This document shows positions 52,152-61,289 of a stretch of DNA of 64,000 nucleotides, piece after piece (position 1 is the first letter of the stretch; each line of letters opens with the position of its first letter). The DNA lies in assembly GCA_002423545.1 (NCBI GenBank), contig DIWP01000001.1, positions 205,561 through 269,560 of the forward strand. Direction: 5' to 3'. Source of the stretch: Thermoleophilia bacterium UBA6103 (GTDB lineage: Bacteria; Actinomycetota; Thermoleophilia; UBA2241). The notes under the pieces were generated by a model. The model saw nothing but the letters and a program-made list of their open reading frames with translations. It did no database searches and was not told where the DNA came from. Both the position numbers and the translations under genes were made by a program.

Positions 52152-53588
52152 GTGAGGCTCCCGGGACCGGTCGCACTGCTCTACGACATGCTGCCCCCTC
52201 CGGCGGCCGAGGCCGCCTTGTCCCTGTACGGGCTGCGCAATCCACTCCGCGAGCGCACATGGGGCAGGATCCTCAGACGCTGCGCCGCCTCCGAGACCTG
52301 GAACGAGGAAGAGCAGTCGCGCTACGTGTCGGCGACGCTGAGGACGCTGCTGGCACACGCGCTGACGGATGTCCCTCGCTACCGGCCCTACCGCTCGCTG
52401 CTCGGTGAGCTTCGCGGTCCCGATGAGCACGTTGTCGCTCTCCTGCGCGAGCTTCCGGTCACGACGAAAGCTGAGGTGCGCGAGGACCCGACGGCTTTCA
52501 TGGCGGCGTCGGTCCCCGACCGTTGCTGCATAGTCAGCCACACTTCGGGGACCACCGGTACGCCGCTGGCGTTGCGCATGACGCGGAACGCCGTCGCGGT
52601 GAGCGATGCTCTCTGGTGGCGACGCGCGATCTGGGCCGGCTACCGGCGCGGCGACTCAGAGGCGCGACTGGTCCTGAGTCCCGCCGTCCCTCTTCGCGGT
52701 CCGTGGTCGACGGTGCCCTACCGCCGGTCGTGGACCGATCGCCGGCTGCACCTGTCACCCTTTCATCTCGAGGAGCAGACGATCGACGAGCTGCGCCGGC
52801 AGATCGTTCGCTTCCGTCCCGATTTCATCCTCGGCTACTCGTCATCGCTCTACATCCTGACCACGCTGCGCGAGGCGCCCATCGCCACCGATGACTGGCG
52901 CCCGAAGGCCGTCCTGTATTCTGGAGACTCTCTGCATCCGCACCAGCGAGAGCGTCTGGAGAGCTCGTTCGTGGCGCCGATCCGCGGTCTGTACGGTTGC
53001 ATGGAGCGGGTCATCTCGGCGGCGGACTGCGCCCAGGGGAATCTGCATCTGAGCCTGATCGACGGCTACGTCGAGGGTCAGCTCACCGGCGAGCCGCCGG
53101 CGGAGGGGCCGTATGTGACCGGCTTGCTCAACGCGGCCATGCCACTGCTGCGCTATGACCTCGGTGACGCCCTGACGTTCCGGCGCGGCTTCAGCTGTCC
53201 CTGTGGCCGGACTCTGCCCGTCATCGAGCCGGTGATCACGCGAGAGGACGACGTGCTCGTGACGCCTTCAGGGAGGCGCGTCGGAAGCGCGGTCGCCGAG
53301 GCGTTCAAGGGACTCCCCGGCCTGCGGATGGCCCAGGTGGTCCAACGCTCGGCACGACACCTTGAGGTGCTGGTGGATACCCGCGAGCGCGACTACGATC
53401 CGGTTGCCGCGACCGTTCGGAAGCGTCTGGGCAGGTTCACTTTCGGTGAAATGGAGGTCACGGTCACGCGTCGTGCCGCTTTGGCGATCCGCCACGGGAC
53501 CAAGGCGCGCCTGATCATCAACGAGCACCGGCCGAAGCTCAGTGGATTGCCAAGGCGGCCTGGCCAAGACCTTGAGCCCGGCCGGTGA
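52152..53588 (+). CDS. Phenylacetate-CoA ligase/CapK-like adenylate-forming enzyme
   Basis: 478 residues from GTG 52152. VSHTSGTTGTPLALRMTRNA is the AMP-binding P-loop, WTDRRLHLSPFHLEEQTIDEL and FRPDFILGYSSSLYIL are CapK/PaaK motifs, YSGDSLHPHQRERLE, and LNAAMPLLRYDLGDALTFRRG near residue 335 is the conserved Asp motif; CPCGRTLPVIEP is the CapK end. It would activate a carboxylic acid as an adenylate and perhaps form a thioester or ester. Substrate unknown. The start follows no strong ribosome site, so an earlier start at about 52089 is possible. Confidence 0.75.
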   Translation: MRLPGPVALLYDMLPPPAAEAALSLYGLRNPLRERTWGRILRRCAASETWNEEEQSRYVSATLRTLLAHALTDVPRYRPYRSLLGELRGPDEHVVALLRELPVTTKAEVREDPTAFMAASVPDRCCIVSHTSGTTGTPLALRMTRNAVAVSDALWWRRAIWAGYRRGDSEARLVLSPAVPLRGPWSTVPYRRSWTDRRLHLSPFHLEEQTIDELRRQIVRFRPDFILGYSSSLYILTTLREAPIATDDWRPKAVLYSGDSLHPHQRERLESSFVAPIRGLYGCMERVISAADCAQGNLHLSLIDGYVEGQLTGEPPAEGPYVTGLLNAAMPLLRYDLGDALTFRRGFSCPCGRTLPVIEPVITREDDVLVTPSGRRVGSAVAEAFKGLPGLRMAQVVQRSARHLEVLVDTRERDYDPVAATVRKRLGRFTFGEMEVTVTRRAALAIRHGTKARLIINEHRPKLSGLPRRPGQDLEPGR

Positions 53589-53729
53589 GCATGATGGGAC
53601 GATGCCCCGAGGTGACTGCTTTCAACCGGGCGCGATCCGTGCTGGAATGGCGCTCGGCACTTGCTGCGTCCAAGGACAGGATCGGGGTCGGGCGGGGGGC
53701 TGAGAGCACTCACGACCAACGGGGGGACG

Positions 53730-54542
53730 ATGTCGACGGATCTCGCTGCAGCCATTCTCGAGAAGGCCCGACAGTCCGGGGCGGACCTGGCGGGGATCGC
53801 CGCGGTGACCGACCTGCAACGCTCACCCTCGCATCGCATCGTCGGCTCGATGCCGCCCTATGCGGGTACCGGCACCGTCGAGGACCCCGACGGCCGGGGA
53901 CGGGTCGTCAGATGGCCGGCGGGGGCTGTGTCGGCGATCATCCTGGCGGTGGCACACCCCAGCGACCAGCCGGACCTCGACCGCTGGTACGGCCGGGAAT
54001 GGAGCGGCGACACGCCGGGTAACCGGCTGCTCATCGCGGCGGTGGACAGGCTGGCCGGCTGGCTGGAGGCCGAGCACGGCGTGCGTTGCTGGCGGATCCC
54101 GTATCACGTCGAACGCGGCTCCGTGTACATGAAGGACGCCGCGGTCGTGGCCGGCCTCGGCTGCATCGGCAGAAACAACCTGCTGCTCACGCCAGAGTAC
54201 GGTCCCCGCCAGCGCCTGCGCGTCCTGTTGACCGACGCGGACCTCAAGAGCAGCGGTCCGCGGGTCTACGACCCCTGCGACGGCTGCCCCGAGCCCTGTC
54301 GCGCCGCCTGTCCGCGGCAGGCCTTTCCCGGCTCGGTCTACTCGCCCGACGAGTACGGCGTCGTCGAGCTGCCCGGTCGCGACGGTTCCTTCGACCGCTT
54401 GCTGTGCGACCGGCAGATGACCGTCGACGTCGAGGCGTCGGAGCAGGTCGTGGTGGACGGGCAGGACGGCCCGGTGCTGCGCACGGATTTCTGCCGTGCC
54501 TGTGAGCTTGCCTGCATCGCCGGCGGCGATCGCTCGATGTAA
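53730..54542 (+). CDS. QueG-like double 4Fe-4S protein
   Basis: 270 residues from ATG 53730 (GGGGGGACG upstream). GLGCIGRNNLLLTPEYGPRQRLRVLLTD is the QueG-type core, CDGCPEPCRAACPRQA and CRACELACIAGG are the two Cys clusters. This resembles epoxyqueuosine reductase and related cobalamin reductases (QueG or RACo-like), but is shorter than QueG (about 380). It may act in tRNA queuosine making or in another corrinoid-dependent reduction. A link with the MttB gene is possible but far (23 kb). Confidence 0.7.
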   Translation: MSTDLAAAILEKARQSGADLAGIAAVTDLQRSPSHRIVGSMPPYAGTGTVEDPDGRGRVVRWPAGAVSAIILAVAHPSDQPDLDRWYGREWSGDTPGNRLLIAAVDRLAGWLEAEHGVRCWRIPYHVERGSVYMKDAAVVAGLGCIGRNNLLLTPEYGPRQRLRVLLTDADLKSSGPRVYDPCDGCPEPCRAACPRQAFPGSVYSPDEYGVVELPGRDGSFDRLLCDRQMTVDVEASEQVVVDGQDGPVLRTDFCRACELACIAGGDRSM

Positions 54543-54561
54543 GAGACACTGGACAGCGCGA

Positions 54562-56313
54562 CTATTGCTCGCGCTCCCGTATGTTGTCGCGAAGGACGCC
54601 GCCTCCGCCGGCCTCGTCTGTCTCCTCTGGGCTGGTGATGGTCGACGTGACCACCTTCTCGCCCTCGGCGAGACCTGCGGTGATCTCCGTCAGAGATTCG
54701 GTGGACAGGCCGACGCTCACCGTGCGCAGTATCGGGTCGCCGTTCTGAAGCACGCGCACCAGCGTTGAACCGTCGATCTCGACCACCGCGCTTGTGGGCA
54801 CCACCAGGACGCCTGACGTGCGGGCGAGCTCGATGGAGAGCGTGCCCGTCATCCCGGCTCGCGCGTACGCCGGCAGGTCACTGACCTTCAGCGTCACCGC
54901 GTAGGACGGTGCGCCGGAGGGGGCTGTGCCGGACGCGTCCACGGAAGGCGTCTCCGAGACCGAGACGACGGTCCCCTCCAGGGTCGCGCCGTCGTGACCG
55001 TCGACGGTGAGGCGGGCGCTCTGACCTGCCTTGAGCTCGGTCACGTCGCTCTGGCCGACCTCGGCCCGGGCCAGCAGAGGACGCTTGAAGATGACCCGCG
55101 CCAGGACCGTGGCGGAGCCGACACGGTCGCCGATCGCCACGTTCCACTCGTCGATGATCCCCTTCGTGGGCACCCAGACGAACCGTGTGGTGTCCAGCGT
55201 CCCGGTGACACTCATCCCCTGGTCGGTCTGCCAGTCCTCGAATGCGGACTCGGTGGCCGCGTTGAAGTCGCCGTCGATCGCTCCGTCATAGGACCCGCGC
55301 GCACGCAGCGCTCGCTGCAGCGCCTTGACGTTGGCGCTCTGGCTGCCCGAGCTCAGGCTGGCGGACAGATCCTTGTAGAGGGGGGACGTGCTGACGAACG
55401 CGTAGAGGGCGCGGCCGGACACCTTCAGCAGGGGCTGCAGGGTGCGGGGAGAAGAGCCGGCTTTGAGCATGATCCTGGTGACGACGTCCGTGGTCGACGT
55501 GCCCGAACCGGTCGTCGTGCCGGTCGCACCGCTCGACGTCGCGGCGGCCGACGACGCGCCCACCCCGGCGACGACTCCGCCACCGGAGGCCGACGACGAA
55601 GCCGGGCTGGCGGATGGCGCCGCTGTCGGTCCGGCCGTGGGTGACGGCTTCGTCGTGGGTGTCGCCGACGGGCTCGCCGTGGACGTCTCACTCGGCGTCG
55701 CGGTCGGAGTCGAGGATGGGGTCGGCGTCTCCGTGGGCGTCTCTGCGGGTGTGACGGAGGGCGTCGGCGTACTCGTGGGTGTCTCCGTGGGCGTCGCGGT
55801 CGGCGTGGGCGAGACCGACGCCGTCTCCGTCGGCGTGGGGGTGGCCGTCGGGGTCTCTGTGGGCGTCTCCGTGGGTGTAACGGTGGGCGAGGGCGAGCTC
55901 GTCGGTCTCGATGTCGGCGTGCGGGTCGGCTGGGGTTGTGGCGTCGGCGTAGCCGCGGGAGCTGTCCCTCCGCCACCGGAGCTCGATCCGCCACCCGAGG
56001 CCGACCCGCCGCTCGACGCGGATCCGGTGGAGCCGGCGGTCGTGGCCGTCGAGGTGTTGCTCTGGCCGGCGGCGATAGTGAGCGACATGCGCCCCGGCAC
56101 GAGGGCGAAGTCGGTCTCGACGGTGGCCTGCACAGTCCCCGTCTCGACCGTGGTCGTCAGGTACCTGACGACCGGCGAGTCGGCATCCGAGAGGAGTCTC
56201 CAGGCGCCGAGCCCTGCGCCCGCGGTCGCGAGCACCGCCACGGCTGTCGACAGCCAGATACGTCGTCTCGATCGGAGCACGGTGCCTGGCGATGAGGCGT
56301 GCCGACTTCTCAC
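54562..56313 (-). CDS. Membrane-fusion protein with Thr/Pro-rich linker and peptidoglycan-binding domain
   Basis: 583 residues from GTG 56313 (GTGA overlap with the ATPase). N-terminal anchor ([18 protein letters not shown], residues about 18-38), then a 140-residue region of TPTETPT-like repeats with Ser, Gly and Pro (residues about 95-245), a peptidoglycan-binding type 1 domain near residues 325-380 ([20 protein letters not shown]), and an HlyD/MFP beta-barrel end ([38 protein letters not shown]). It links the ABC pump to the cell wall. The linker would span the thick peptidoglycan. Confidence 0.8.
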   Translation of the reverse strand: MRSRHASSPGTVLRSRRRIWLSTAVAVLATAGAGLGAWRLLSDADSPVVRYLTTTVETGTVQATVETDFALVPGRMSLTIAAGQSNTSTATTAGSTGSASSGGSASGGGSSSGGGGTAPAATPTPQPQPTRTPTSRPTSSPSPTVTPTETPTETPTATPTPTETASVSPTPTATPTETPTSTPTPSVTPAETPTETPTPSSTPTATPSETSTASPSATPTTKPSPTAGPTAAPSASPASSSASGGGVVAGVGASSAAATSSGATGTTTGSGTSTTDVVTRIMLKAGSSPRTLQPLLKVSGRALYAFVSTSPLYKDLSASLSSGSQSANVKALQRALRARGSYDGAIDGDFNAATESAFEDWQTDQGMSVTGTLDTTRFVWVPTKGIIDEWNVAIGDRVGSATVLARVIFKRPLLARAEVGQSDVTELKAGQSARLTVDGHDGATLEGTVVSVSETPSVDASGTAPSGAPSYAVTLKVSDLPAYARAGMTGTLSIELARTSGVLVVPTSAVVEIDGSTLVRVLQNGDPILRTVSVGLSTESLTEITAGLAEGEKVVTSTITSPEETDEAGGGGVLRDNIREREQ

Positions 56314-57089
56314 AGTCGCCGAGCGACGTCGGCGGCGGTGGCTGGTCGCAGCACACCGTCGTCGAGCACGAGGCGGCGGTCGGCGTGCTCGGCGACGTCC
56401 TCCTCGTGGGTGATCATCACGATGGTGCGATCGTCGCCGTGCAGCTCCTCAAGGAGCCCGAGCACTTCGGCGGTGGCCGTGAGGTCGAGGTTGCCGGTGG
56501 GTTCGTCGACGAGCAGGATGGCCGGGTCGCCGACCAGCGCCCTGGCGATCGCCACGCGCTGCATCTGCCCGCCGGACAGTTCGGCGGGGTCGTGGTCGGC
56601 GCGATCAGAGAGGCCCACGCGCTCCAGTGCTGCCGCGGCACGCCGCAGCCGCTCGCGGCGGCCGACTCCCCGGTAGACCAGCGGCGTGGCCACGTTCTCC
56701 AGTGCTGTGGTGCGTGGCAGCAGGTTGTGCAGCTGGAAGACGAAGCCGATGAGCTCGTTGCGCAGCCGGGCCCGGCCGTGGTCGTCGAGGTCCGAGACGT
56801 CGTAGTCGGCGATCCTGTATGAACCCGCGTCGGCGCTGTCGAGCAGACCGAGGACGTTGAGCAGTGTGGACTTGCCGGAGCCGGACCGTCCGGTGCAGGC
56901 GACCCACTCGCCGCGCCGCACCCGCAGGTCCAGACCCTTCAGCACCGGGACCTCGATAAGGCCGCGCACGTACGTGCGCAGGATCCCGCGCGCGTCGACG
57001 ATCGCGGCGCCGTCAAGAGCGCCGGCGCGGTCGATGTCCTCTGAGATATCGGTCTCTGCGGTTGGTGTGATGAGGTCCACGGCGACCAC
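56310..57089 (-). CDS. MacB/LolD-type ABC transporter ATPase
   Basis: 259 residues from a GTG start (alternative GTG 57080). [18 protein letters not shown] is Walker [16 protein letters not shown] the signature, [11 protein letters not shown]alker B, and [11 protein letters not shown] the H-loop; the core is about residues 30-255. It would drive the permease at 59375, as in MacB-type efflux systems. It is coupled to the linker protein gene downstream and diverges from the lipoprotein gene. Confidence 0.9.
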   Translation of the reverse strand: MVAVDLITPTAETDISEDIDRAGALDGAAIVDARGILRTYVRGLIEVPVLKGLDLRVRRGEWVACTGRSGSGKSTLLNVLGLLDSADAGSYRIADYDVSDLDDHGRARLRNELIGFVFQLHNLLPRTTALENVATPLVYRGVGRRERLRRAAAALERVGLSDRADHDPAELSGGQMQRVAIARALVGDPAILLVDEPTGNLDLTATAEVLGLLEELHGDDRTIVMITHEEDVAEHADRRLVLDDGVLRPATAADVARRL

Positions 57090-57103
57090 TCTAGGAGTCG
57101 GCG

Positions 57104-57151
57104 GATAAGGCCGGCGTAAGGAGGCCCAGAGTGCTTTACGTGGGCCTTATC
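57104..57151. promoter_or_regulatory. Symmetric operator: two inverted 18-bp copies between divergent efflux genes
   Basis: Copy 1 at 57104-57121 reads GATAAGGCC-GG-CGTAAGG on plus; copy 2 at 57134-57151 is its inverted form with GATAAGGCC-CA-CGTAAAG on minus (14 to 15 of 18 equal). Each copy is itself a pair of AAGG-like half-sites about 10 bp apart, the layout of OmpR-family binding sites. The response regulator at 60630 is the likely binder. Confidence 0.65.
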
Positions 57152-57196
57152 GGCGGGTGGCTATCTTCATCGTCGACGACTCAGAAGGAGACGATG

Positions 57197-58120
57197 ATGG
57201 ACCCATCTCGCACGAGCAACGACACGCGGCGATCACGGCGACGCAGACGTACCGCGATCGCCTTCTGCGCGGCAGCCCTGCTGGCCGTCGGCGGCATGCT
57301 TGCGATCGCCGGTTGCGGCGACACGCAGTCGAGCGATGCGTCGGCCGCCGGCCAGGGGGCCGGCCAGTCGCGCCAGATCATGATCGAGGTAGGTACCGGC
57401 GATGTGGTGAAGTCGGTCGCCGGTCAGTTGGAGATCACCGCCGTGGGCGATGACGCCCAGGCTACAGTGACCGTGCAGGGCGACGACGCCGACCAGGTGG
57501 CTGCCGGCCAGGCCGTGACCGCCATGGTGGGCGGCCGCGGCGGCGGCACCGCGCCATCGCCCGGCACCGACACGAGCCCTCCCAGCGGGGAACAGATGCA
57601 GCCGCCGGACGATCTCGGCGAAGGCAACGGCCAGGGAGGCGGTCAGGGCCAGCCGCGCGGCATGGGGTCCGGCGGCATGGGTCCCGGCGGCGTCGAGGGT
57701 GTGGTGACCGTGGTGGAGAGTGGCGACGACGGAGTGGCCGTCGCAACCGTGACCCTCGAGTCGCTGCCCGACGGCACCGAGGTCGGCGACCAGGGTATGG
57801 CCACCATCCAGATCGAGGTGCTCGCAGAAGACGTCCTGGTGGTGCCGACGCAGGCGCTGACGAAGGACGGCGACACGGTCACGGTGCAGGTCCTCGCCGA
57901 CGGCCAGACGGAGGCTCGTGAGGTGGAGATCGGCGCCCAGGGCGACCGGATGACGGAGGTAGTCGCCGGCCTGAGCGCCGGTGACCAGATCGTCTACGAA
58001 GTCGAGTTCCGCGGACAGCCCGGCGACGGACAGCCCGGCGGCGGGCAGGCGCCCGGCGAGGCGCCGCCGGACGGCGGCCAGATGGGCAGCCCTCCGCCCA
58101 TGGAGCAGACCGGCACGTGA
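57197..58120 (+). CDS. Membrane-fusion-like lipoprotein
   Basis: 307 residues from ATG 57197 (AAGGAG 6 nt upstream). A basic region and a signal helix with lipobox LAIAGC near residue 35 come first; a Gly/Pro/Gln-rich linker near residues 110-165; and a short MFP-like beta region (VLVVPTQALTKDGDTVTVQVL, VEIGAQGDRMTEVVAGLSAGDQI) near residues 215-275. This resembles the last third of HlyD-type proteins. It lacks the peptidoglycan-binding domain of its two relatives. Confidence 0.75.
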   Translation: MDPSRTSNDTRRSRRRRRTAIAFCAAALLAVGGMLAIAGCGDTQSSDASAAGQGAGQSRQIMIEVGTGDVVKSVAGQLEITAVGDDAQATVTVQGDDADQVAAGQAVTAMVGGRGGGTAPSPGTDTSPPSGEQMQPPDDLGEGNGQGGGQGQPRGMGSGGMGPGGVEGVVTVVESGDDGVAVATVTLESLPDGTEVGDQGMATIQIEVLAEDVLVVPTQALTKDGDTVTVQVLADGQTEAREVEIGAQGDRMTEVVAGLSAGDQIVYEVEFRGQPGDGQPGGGQAPGEAPPDGGQMGSPPPMEQTGT

Positions 58121-58178
58121 CACACGATCGGTCGCGGCCGCGAGCCGCGTCGCGCAGGCAGACGGACAGGAGACCGGT

Positions 58179-59378
58179 ATGAAGAAGAGCGGGAGACGAC
58201 GGTGGGCGATCGCGGCGGTGGCCCTGGTGGTGATCGCCGCAGGCGTGGGGACGGGCGTTTACCTGATGCTGCGTGACGGCGGCTCTCAGACCGTGGAGTA
58301 CCTCACATCGGAGGTGACCACCGGTACGGTGTCGGAGGCGGTCGAGGCGGACTTCTCACTGACGTCCGCCCGCAGCGGCACTACGCTCACGCCGGGCGCT
58401 TCGGGGATCGTCACCGCCGTCGACCTGGCTGAGGGTGACCGGCTGCGCAGCCTGCAGCGGCTGGCGGTGATCTCCGGGCAGCAGGTCTTCGCCCTCGTGA
58501 GCAACGTGCCTCTCTACCGGGAGCTCTCAGTGGGAGACAGCGGCGCCAACGTCAAGGCGCTCGAGGTCGCGCTCAAGAAGCAGAGCTACGAGCATGGCGC
58601 CGTGGACGGCACCTTCGACTCCAGCACGGAGCAGGGCCTGATCGACTGGCAGTCGGACCACAACCTGGACGAGACGGGGACCGTGGACCTGACGACGTTC
58701 GTCTGGGTGCCCGCGGGCTCGGTGGTCGCCTCGGTGGACGTCGTCAAGGGCAGCACCCTGGGCGGCAAGACCGGTCTGGCGACCGTCACCTTCCCCCGCA
58801 AGCTCAAGGTGCAGGCCCAGGTGGGTCAGTCGGACGTGTCTCTGCTCGAGAAGGGCCAGGAGGCTCAGCTGGTGGTCGACGGTCACGAGGACGAGACCAT
58901 CGCGGCCACCATCACGGCCATCGCCAACGAGCCGACCTCGTCGGCGGCCGCCGCCGGCACCGACAGCACATCCGGCACGGTGCAGTACGCGATCGACCTC
59001 GCTCTCGACGACGTGCCGTCCTGGGCACTCTCAGGAATGACCGGCTCCCTGACGGTAGTCGTCGCCCAGCACGCCGACGTGCTGGTGGTGCCCACCAGTG
59101 CTGTCGCCGGCTCGGCGAGCGATGCCTACGTGCGTCTCCTGGTCGATGGCGCGCCGGTCGATCGCACCATCGAGACCGGCATGGCCACCGCCACGCTCAC
59201 CGAGGTGAGCAGCGGTCTCTCTGAGGGTGAGACCGTGATCACCGGTGAGGTGGTCGACGGTGGCTCCACCGACGGTGAGGCCCAGTCCGGTGGCCTGGGC
59301 GTGCCGGGGATGCGGAGCGGACCGCCGGACGGTGGCGGGCAGATGCGGCAGGGCGGCGGCCAGGCGGGCGGCCAATGA
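58179..59378 (+). CDS. Membrane-fusion protein with peptidoglycan-binding domain
   Basis: 399 residues from ATG 58179. Anchor helix (IAAVALVVIAAGVGTGVYLM), then the same order as the 54562 protein: a barrel start (VTTGTVSEAVEADF), a peptidoglycan-binding domain near residues 125-185 (NVKALEVALKKQSYEHGAVD), FVWVPAGSVVASVDV, VQAQVGQSDVSLLEKGQ, and [20 protein letters not shown]; but without the long Thr/Pro linker. It overlaps the permease by 4 nt and is therefore its close partner. Confidence 0.85.
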   Translation: MKKSGRRRWAIAAVALVVIAAGVGTGVYLMLRDGGSQTVEYLTSEVTTGTVSEAVEADFSLTSARSGTTLTPGASGIVTAVDLAEGDRLRSLQRLAVISGQQVFALVSNVPLYRELSVGDSGANVKALEVALKKQSYEHGAVDGTFDSSTEQGLIDWQSDHNLDETGTVDLTTFVWVPAGSVVASVDVVKGSTLGGKTGLATVTFPRKLKVQAQVGQSDVSLLEKGQEAQLVVDGHEDETIAATITAIANEPTSSAAAAGTDSTSGTVQYAIDLALDDVPSWALSGMTGSLTVVVAQHADVLVVPTSAVAGSASDAYVRLLVDGAPVDRTIETGMATATLTEVSSGLSEGETVITGEVVDGGSTDGEAQSGGLGVPGMRSGPPDGGGQMRQGGGQAGGQ

Positions 59379-60568
59379 CGGTCACGCTCGAGTTCCTGCG
59401 CCTGGCCCTGGTCAACCTGCGCGCCAACCCGCTACGTGCGGTGCTCACTATCCTGGGCATCCTCATAGGCATCGGGGCGGTCGTAGCTCTGATGTCCATC
59501 GGCGCCGGATCGAAACAGGCCGTGGAGGAGAGCTTCACGTCTTTCGGCACGGACACAGTGACGGTGTCGGCGAGCCAGTTCGCCTCCAGCGACACCGCGC
59601 TCGACGATGTCGACGTGGCAGCCATCGAGGCGACGCCGGGCGTGAAGCGCACGGTCGTCACCGTGCAGACCAACACCACGGTGTCGCTGGGAGACACCAG
59701 TACCAGCGCCACCGTCACCGGCACCTCGCCGGCCATCAAGAGCATGAACAGCCTGGAGGTGGCGGCGGGGACGTTCTTCAGCAGCTTCGCGGCCGGTCAC
59801 GACCTGCCGGTGGCCGTCCTGGGATCGAACGTAATCGAGAACCTCGGCATCGAGGCGGGGCAAGCCGTGGGGCAGACGCTCCGCATCGGTGGCCGCGACT
59901 TCGAGGTGGTCGGCGTGCTCAAGGAGACCGGCGGCGTGGGGTTCTCGCGGGCCGACAACAGCGTCATCGTGCCGCTCGGCTCCATGGAAGGGCGGCTGGT
60001 CTCCTTCCATCCCGCCATCTCCGAGATCCGTGTACAGGCGGAGCCGGACGCCGTGGACACCTACGTGGACGCCATCACCGCGGCACTGCGCAGCGAGCGC
60101 GGCATCGGCACCGACGAGGACGACGACTTCCAGGTGGAGGACGCCAGCTCCATCGCCTCGGCGGTGGCCGAGACGTCGACCACGCTGACCAATCTCATGG
60201 CCGCCATCGCCGCGATCAGCCTCGTGGTGGGCGGCATCGGCATCGCCAACGTGATGCTGGTGACCGTCCGCGAGCGCACGCGGGAGATAGGAGTGCGTCG
60301 CGCGATCGGGGCCACCCGGCAGATGGTCGTGATGCAATTCCTCATCGACGCCGTGGTGATCAGCGTCATCGGGGGTATCCTTGGGCTCGGCGCCGGCATC
60401 GGTGCCGCCTTCCTGGGCGGCTCGCTGATGGGCGTCACGCCGGCGTTCTCGTGGCCGGCCGTGGTGCTGGCGCTGTCTGTCTCGGCGGTGGTCGGGGTCG
60501 TCGCCGGCATCGGACCGGCGGTGCAGGCGGCTTCGGTGGAGCCTACCGTGGCGCTGAGATACGAGTGA
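59375..60568 (+). CDS. MacB-type ABC transporter permease
   Basis: 397 residues. One N-terminal helix (AVLTILGILIGIGAVVALMSIG), a large periplasm-side MacB_PCD domain (about 45-265), then three helices with the FtsX motif (LVVGGIGIANVMLVTVRERTREIGVRRAIGATR, and ISVIGGILGLGAGIGAAFLG). It would be driven by the ATPase at 56310 and linked to the two fusion proteins. Substrate might be an antibiotic, lipid or peptide; unknown. Confidence 0.9.
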   Translation: MTVTLEFLRLALVNLRANPLRAVLTILGILIGIGAVVALMSIGAGSKQAVEESFTSFGTDTVTVSASQFASSDTALDDVDVAAIEATPGVKRTVVTVQTNTTVSLGDTSTSATVTGTSPAIKSMNSLEVAAGTFFSSFAAGHDLPVAVLGSNVIENLGIEAGQAVGQTLRIGGRDFEVVGVLKETGGVGFSRADNSVIVPLGSMEGRLVSFHPAISEIRVQAEPDAVDTYVDAITAALRSERGIGTDEDDDFQVEDASSIASAVAETSTTLTNLMAAIAAISLVVGGIGIANVMLVTVRERTREIGVRRAIGATRQMVVMQFLIDAVVISVIGGILGLGAGIGAAFLGGSLMGVTPAFSWPAVVLALSVSAVVGVVAGIGPAVQAASVEPTVALRYE

Positions 60569-60629
60569 CGACGGCGGCGCCGAGCGTTGAAGCGCGAGTG
60601 AACGACGCTGCGCGGAGGAGGAGAACGCG

Positions 60630-61289
60630 ATGCGGGTGTTGATCGTCGAGGACGAGCGGCGGCTGGCGGAGACGATCGCCCGCGGGCTGCGACGCGAAGG
60701 AATGGCCGTCGACGTGGTCTACGACGGGCGCGACGCGATGCAGCGGCTGGACGTGAACCAGTACGACGTGCTCGTCCTGGACCGTGGCCTGCCGTACGTC
60801 TCCGGCGATGAGGTCTGCCGTCGGACGGTGGAGCGTGAGGAGCGTCCCGGCATCCTGATGCTCACGGCGGCCCGTGACATCGACGATCGGGTCGACGGCC
60901 TCAACCTCGGCGCCGACGACTACCTGCCCAAACCGTTCGCCTTTGCCGAGCTGGTGGCACGGCTGCGAGCTCTCTCGCGACGACCTGGGCGCGCGCTCAG
61001 CCCCGTCCTCTCGCTGGGCGACCTCGAGCTGGACCCGGTGCGTCACCAGGTGCGTCGGTCCGGCCACGACATCGATCTCACCCGGAAGGAGTTCGCCATC
61101 CTCGAGGTGCTGCTCTCCAGCGAGGGGGTGGTGAGCACCGAGGAGCTGCTGGAGCGTGCCTGGGACGAGAACGTCAATCCCTTCACCAACTCGGTCCGCG
61201 TGGCCGTGATGACGCTGCGCCGCAAGCTCGGCGACCCGCAGCCCATCGAGACCGTCACCGGGGTCGGGTACCGTCTGTGCGGGCGCTGA
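60630..61289 (+). CDS. OmpR/PhoB-family response regulator
   Basis: 219 residues. Receiver with VEDERRLAE, phosphorylated Asp at about residue 51 (VLVLDRGLPYVSGDE), and Lys in LPKPFAFAEL. The DNA-binding winged helix is at about residues 125-219 (DLTRKEFAILEVLLSSEGVVSTEELLERAWDE, RVAVMTLRRKLGD, ETVTGVGYRL). It overlaps the kinase by 13 nt. The inverted operator pair at 57104-57151 is its likely target. Confidence 0.9.
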   Translation: MRVLIVEDERRLAETIARGLRREGMAVDVVYDGRDAMQRLDVNQYDVLVLDRGLPYVSGDEVCRRTVEREERPGILMLTAARDIDDRVDGLNLGADDYLPKPFAFAELVARLRALSRRPGRALSPVLSLGDLELDPVRHQVRRSGHDIDLTRKEFAILEVLLSSEGVVSTEELLERAWDENVNPFTNSVRVAVMTLRRKLGDPQPIETVTGVGYRLCGR

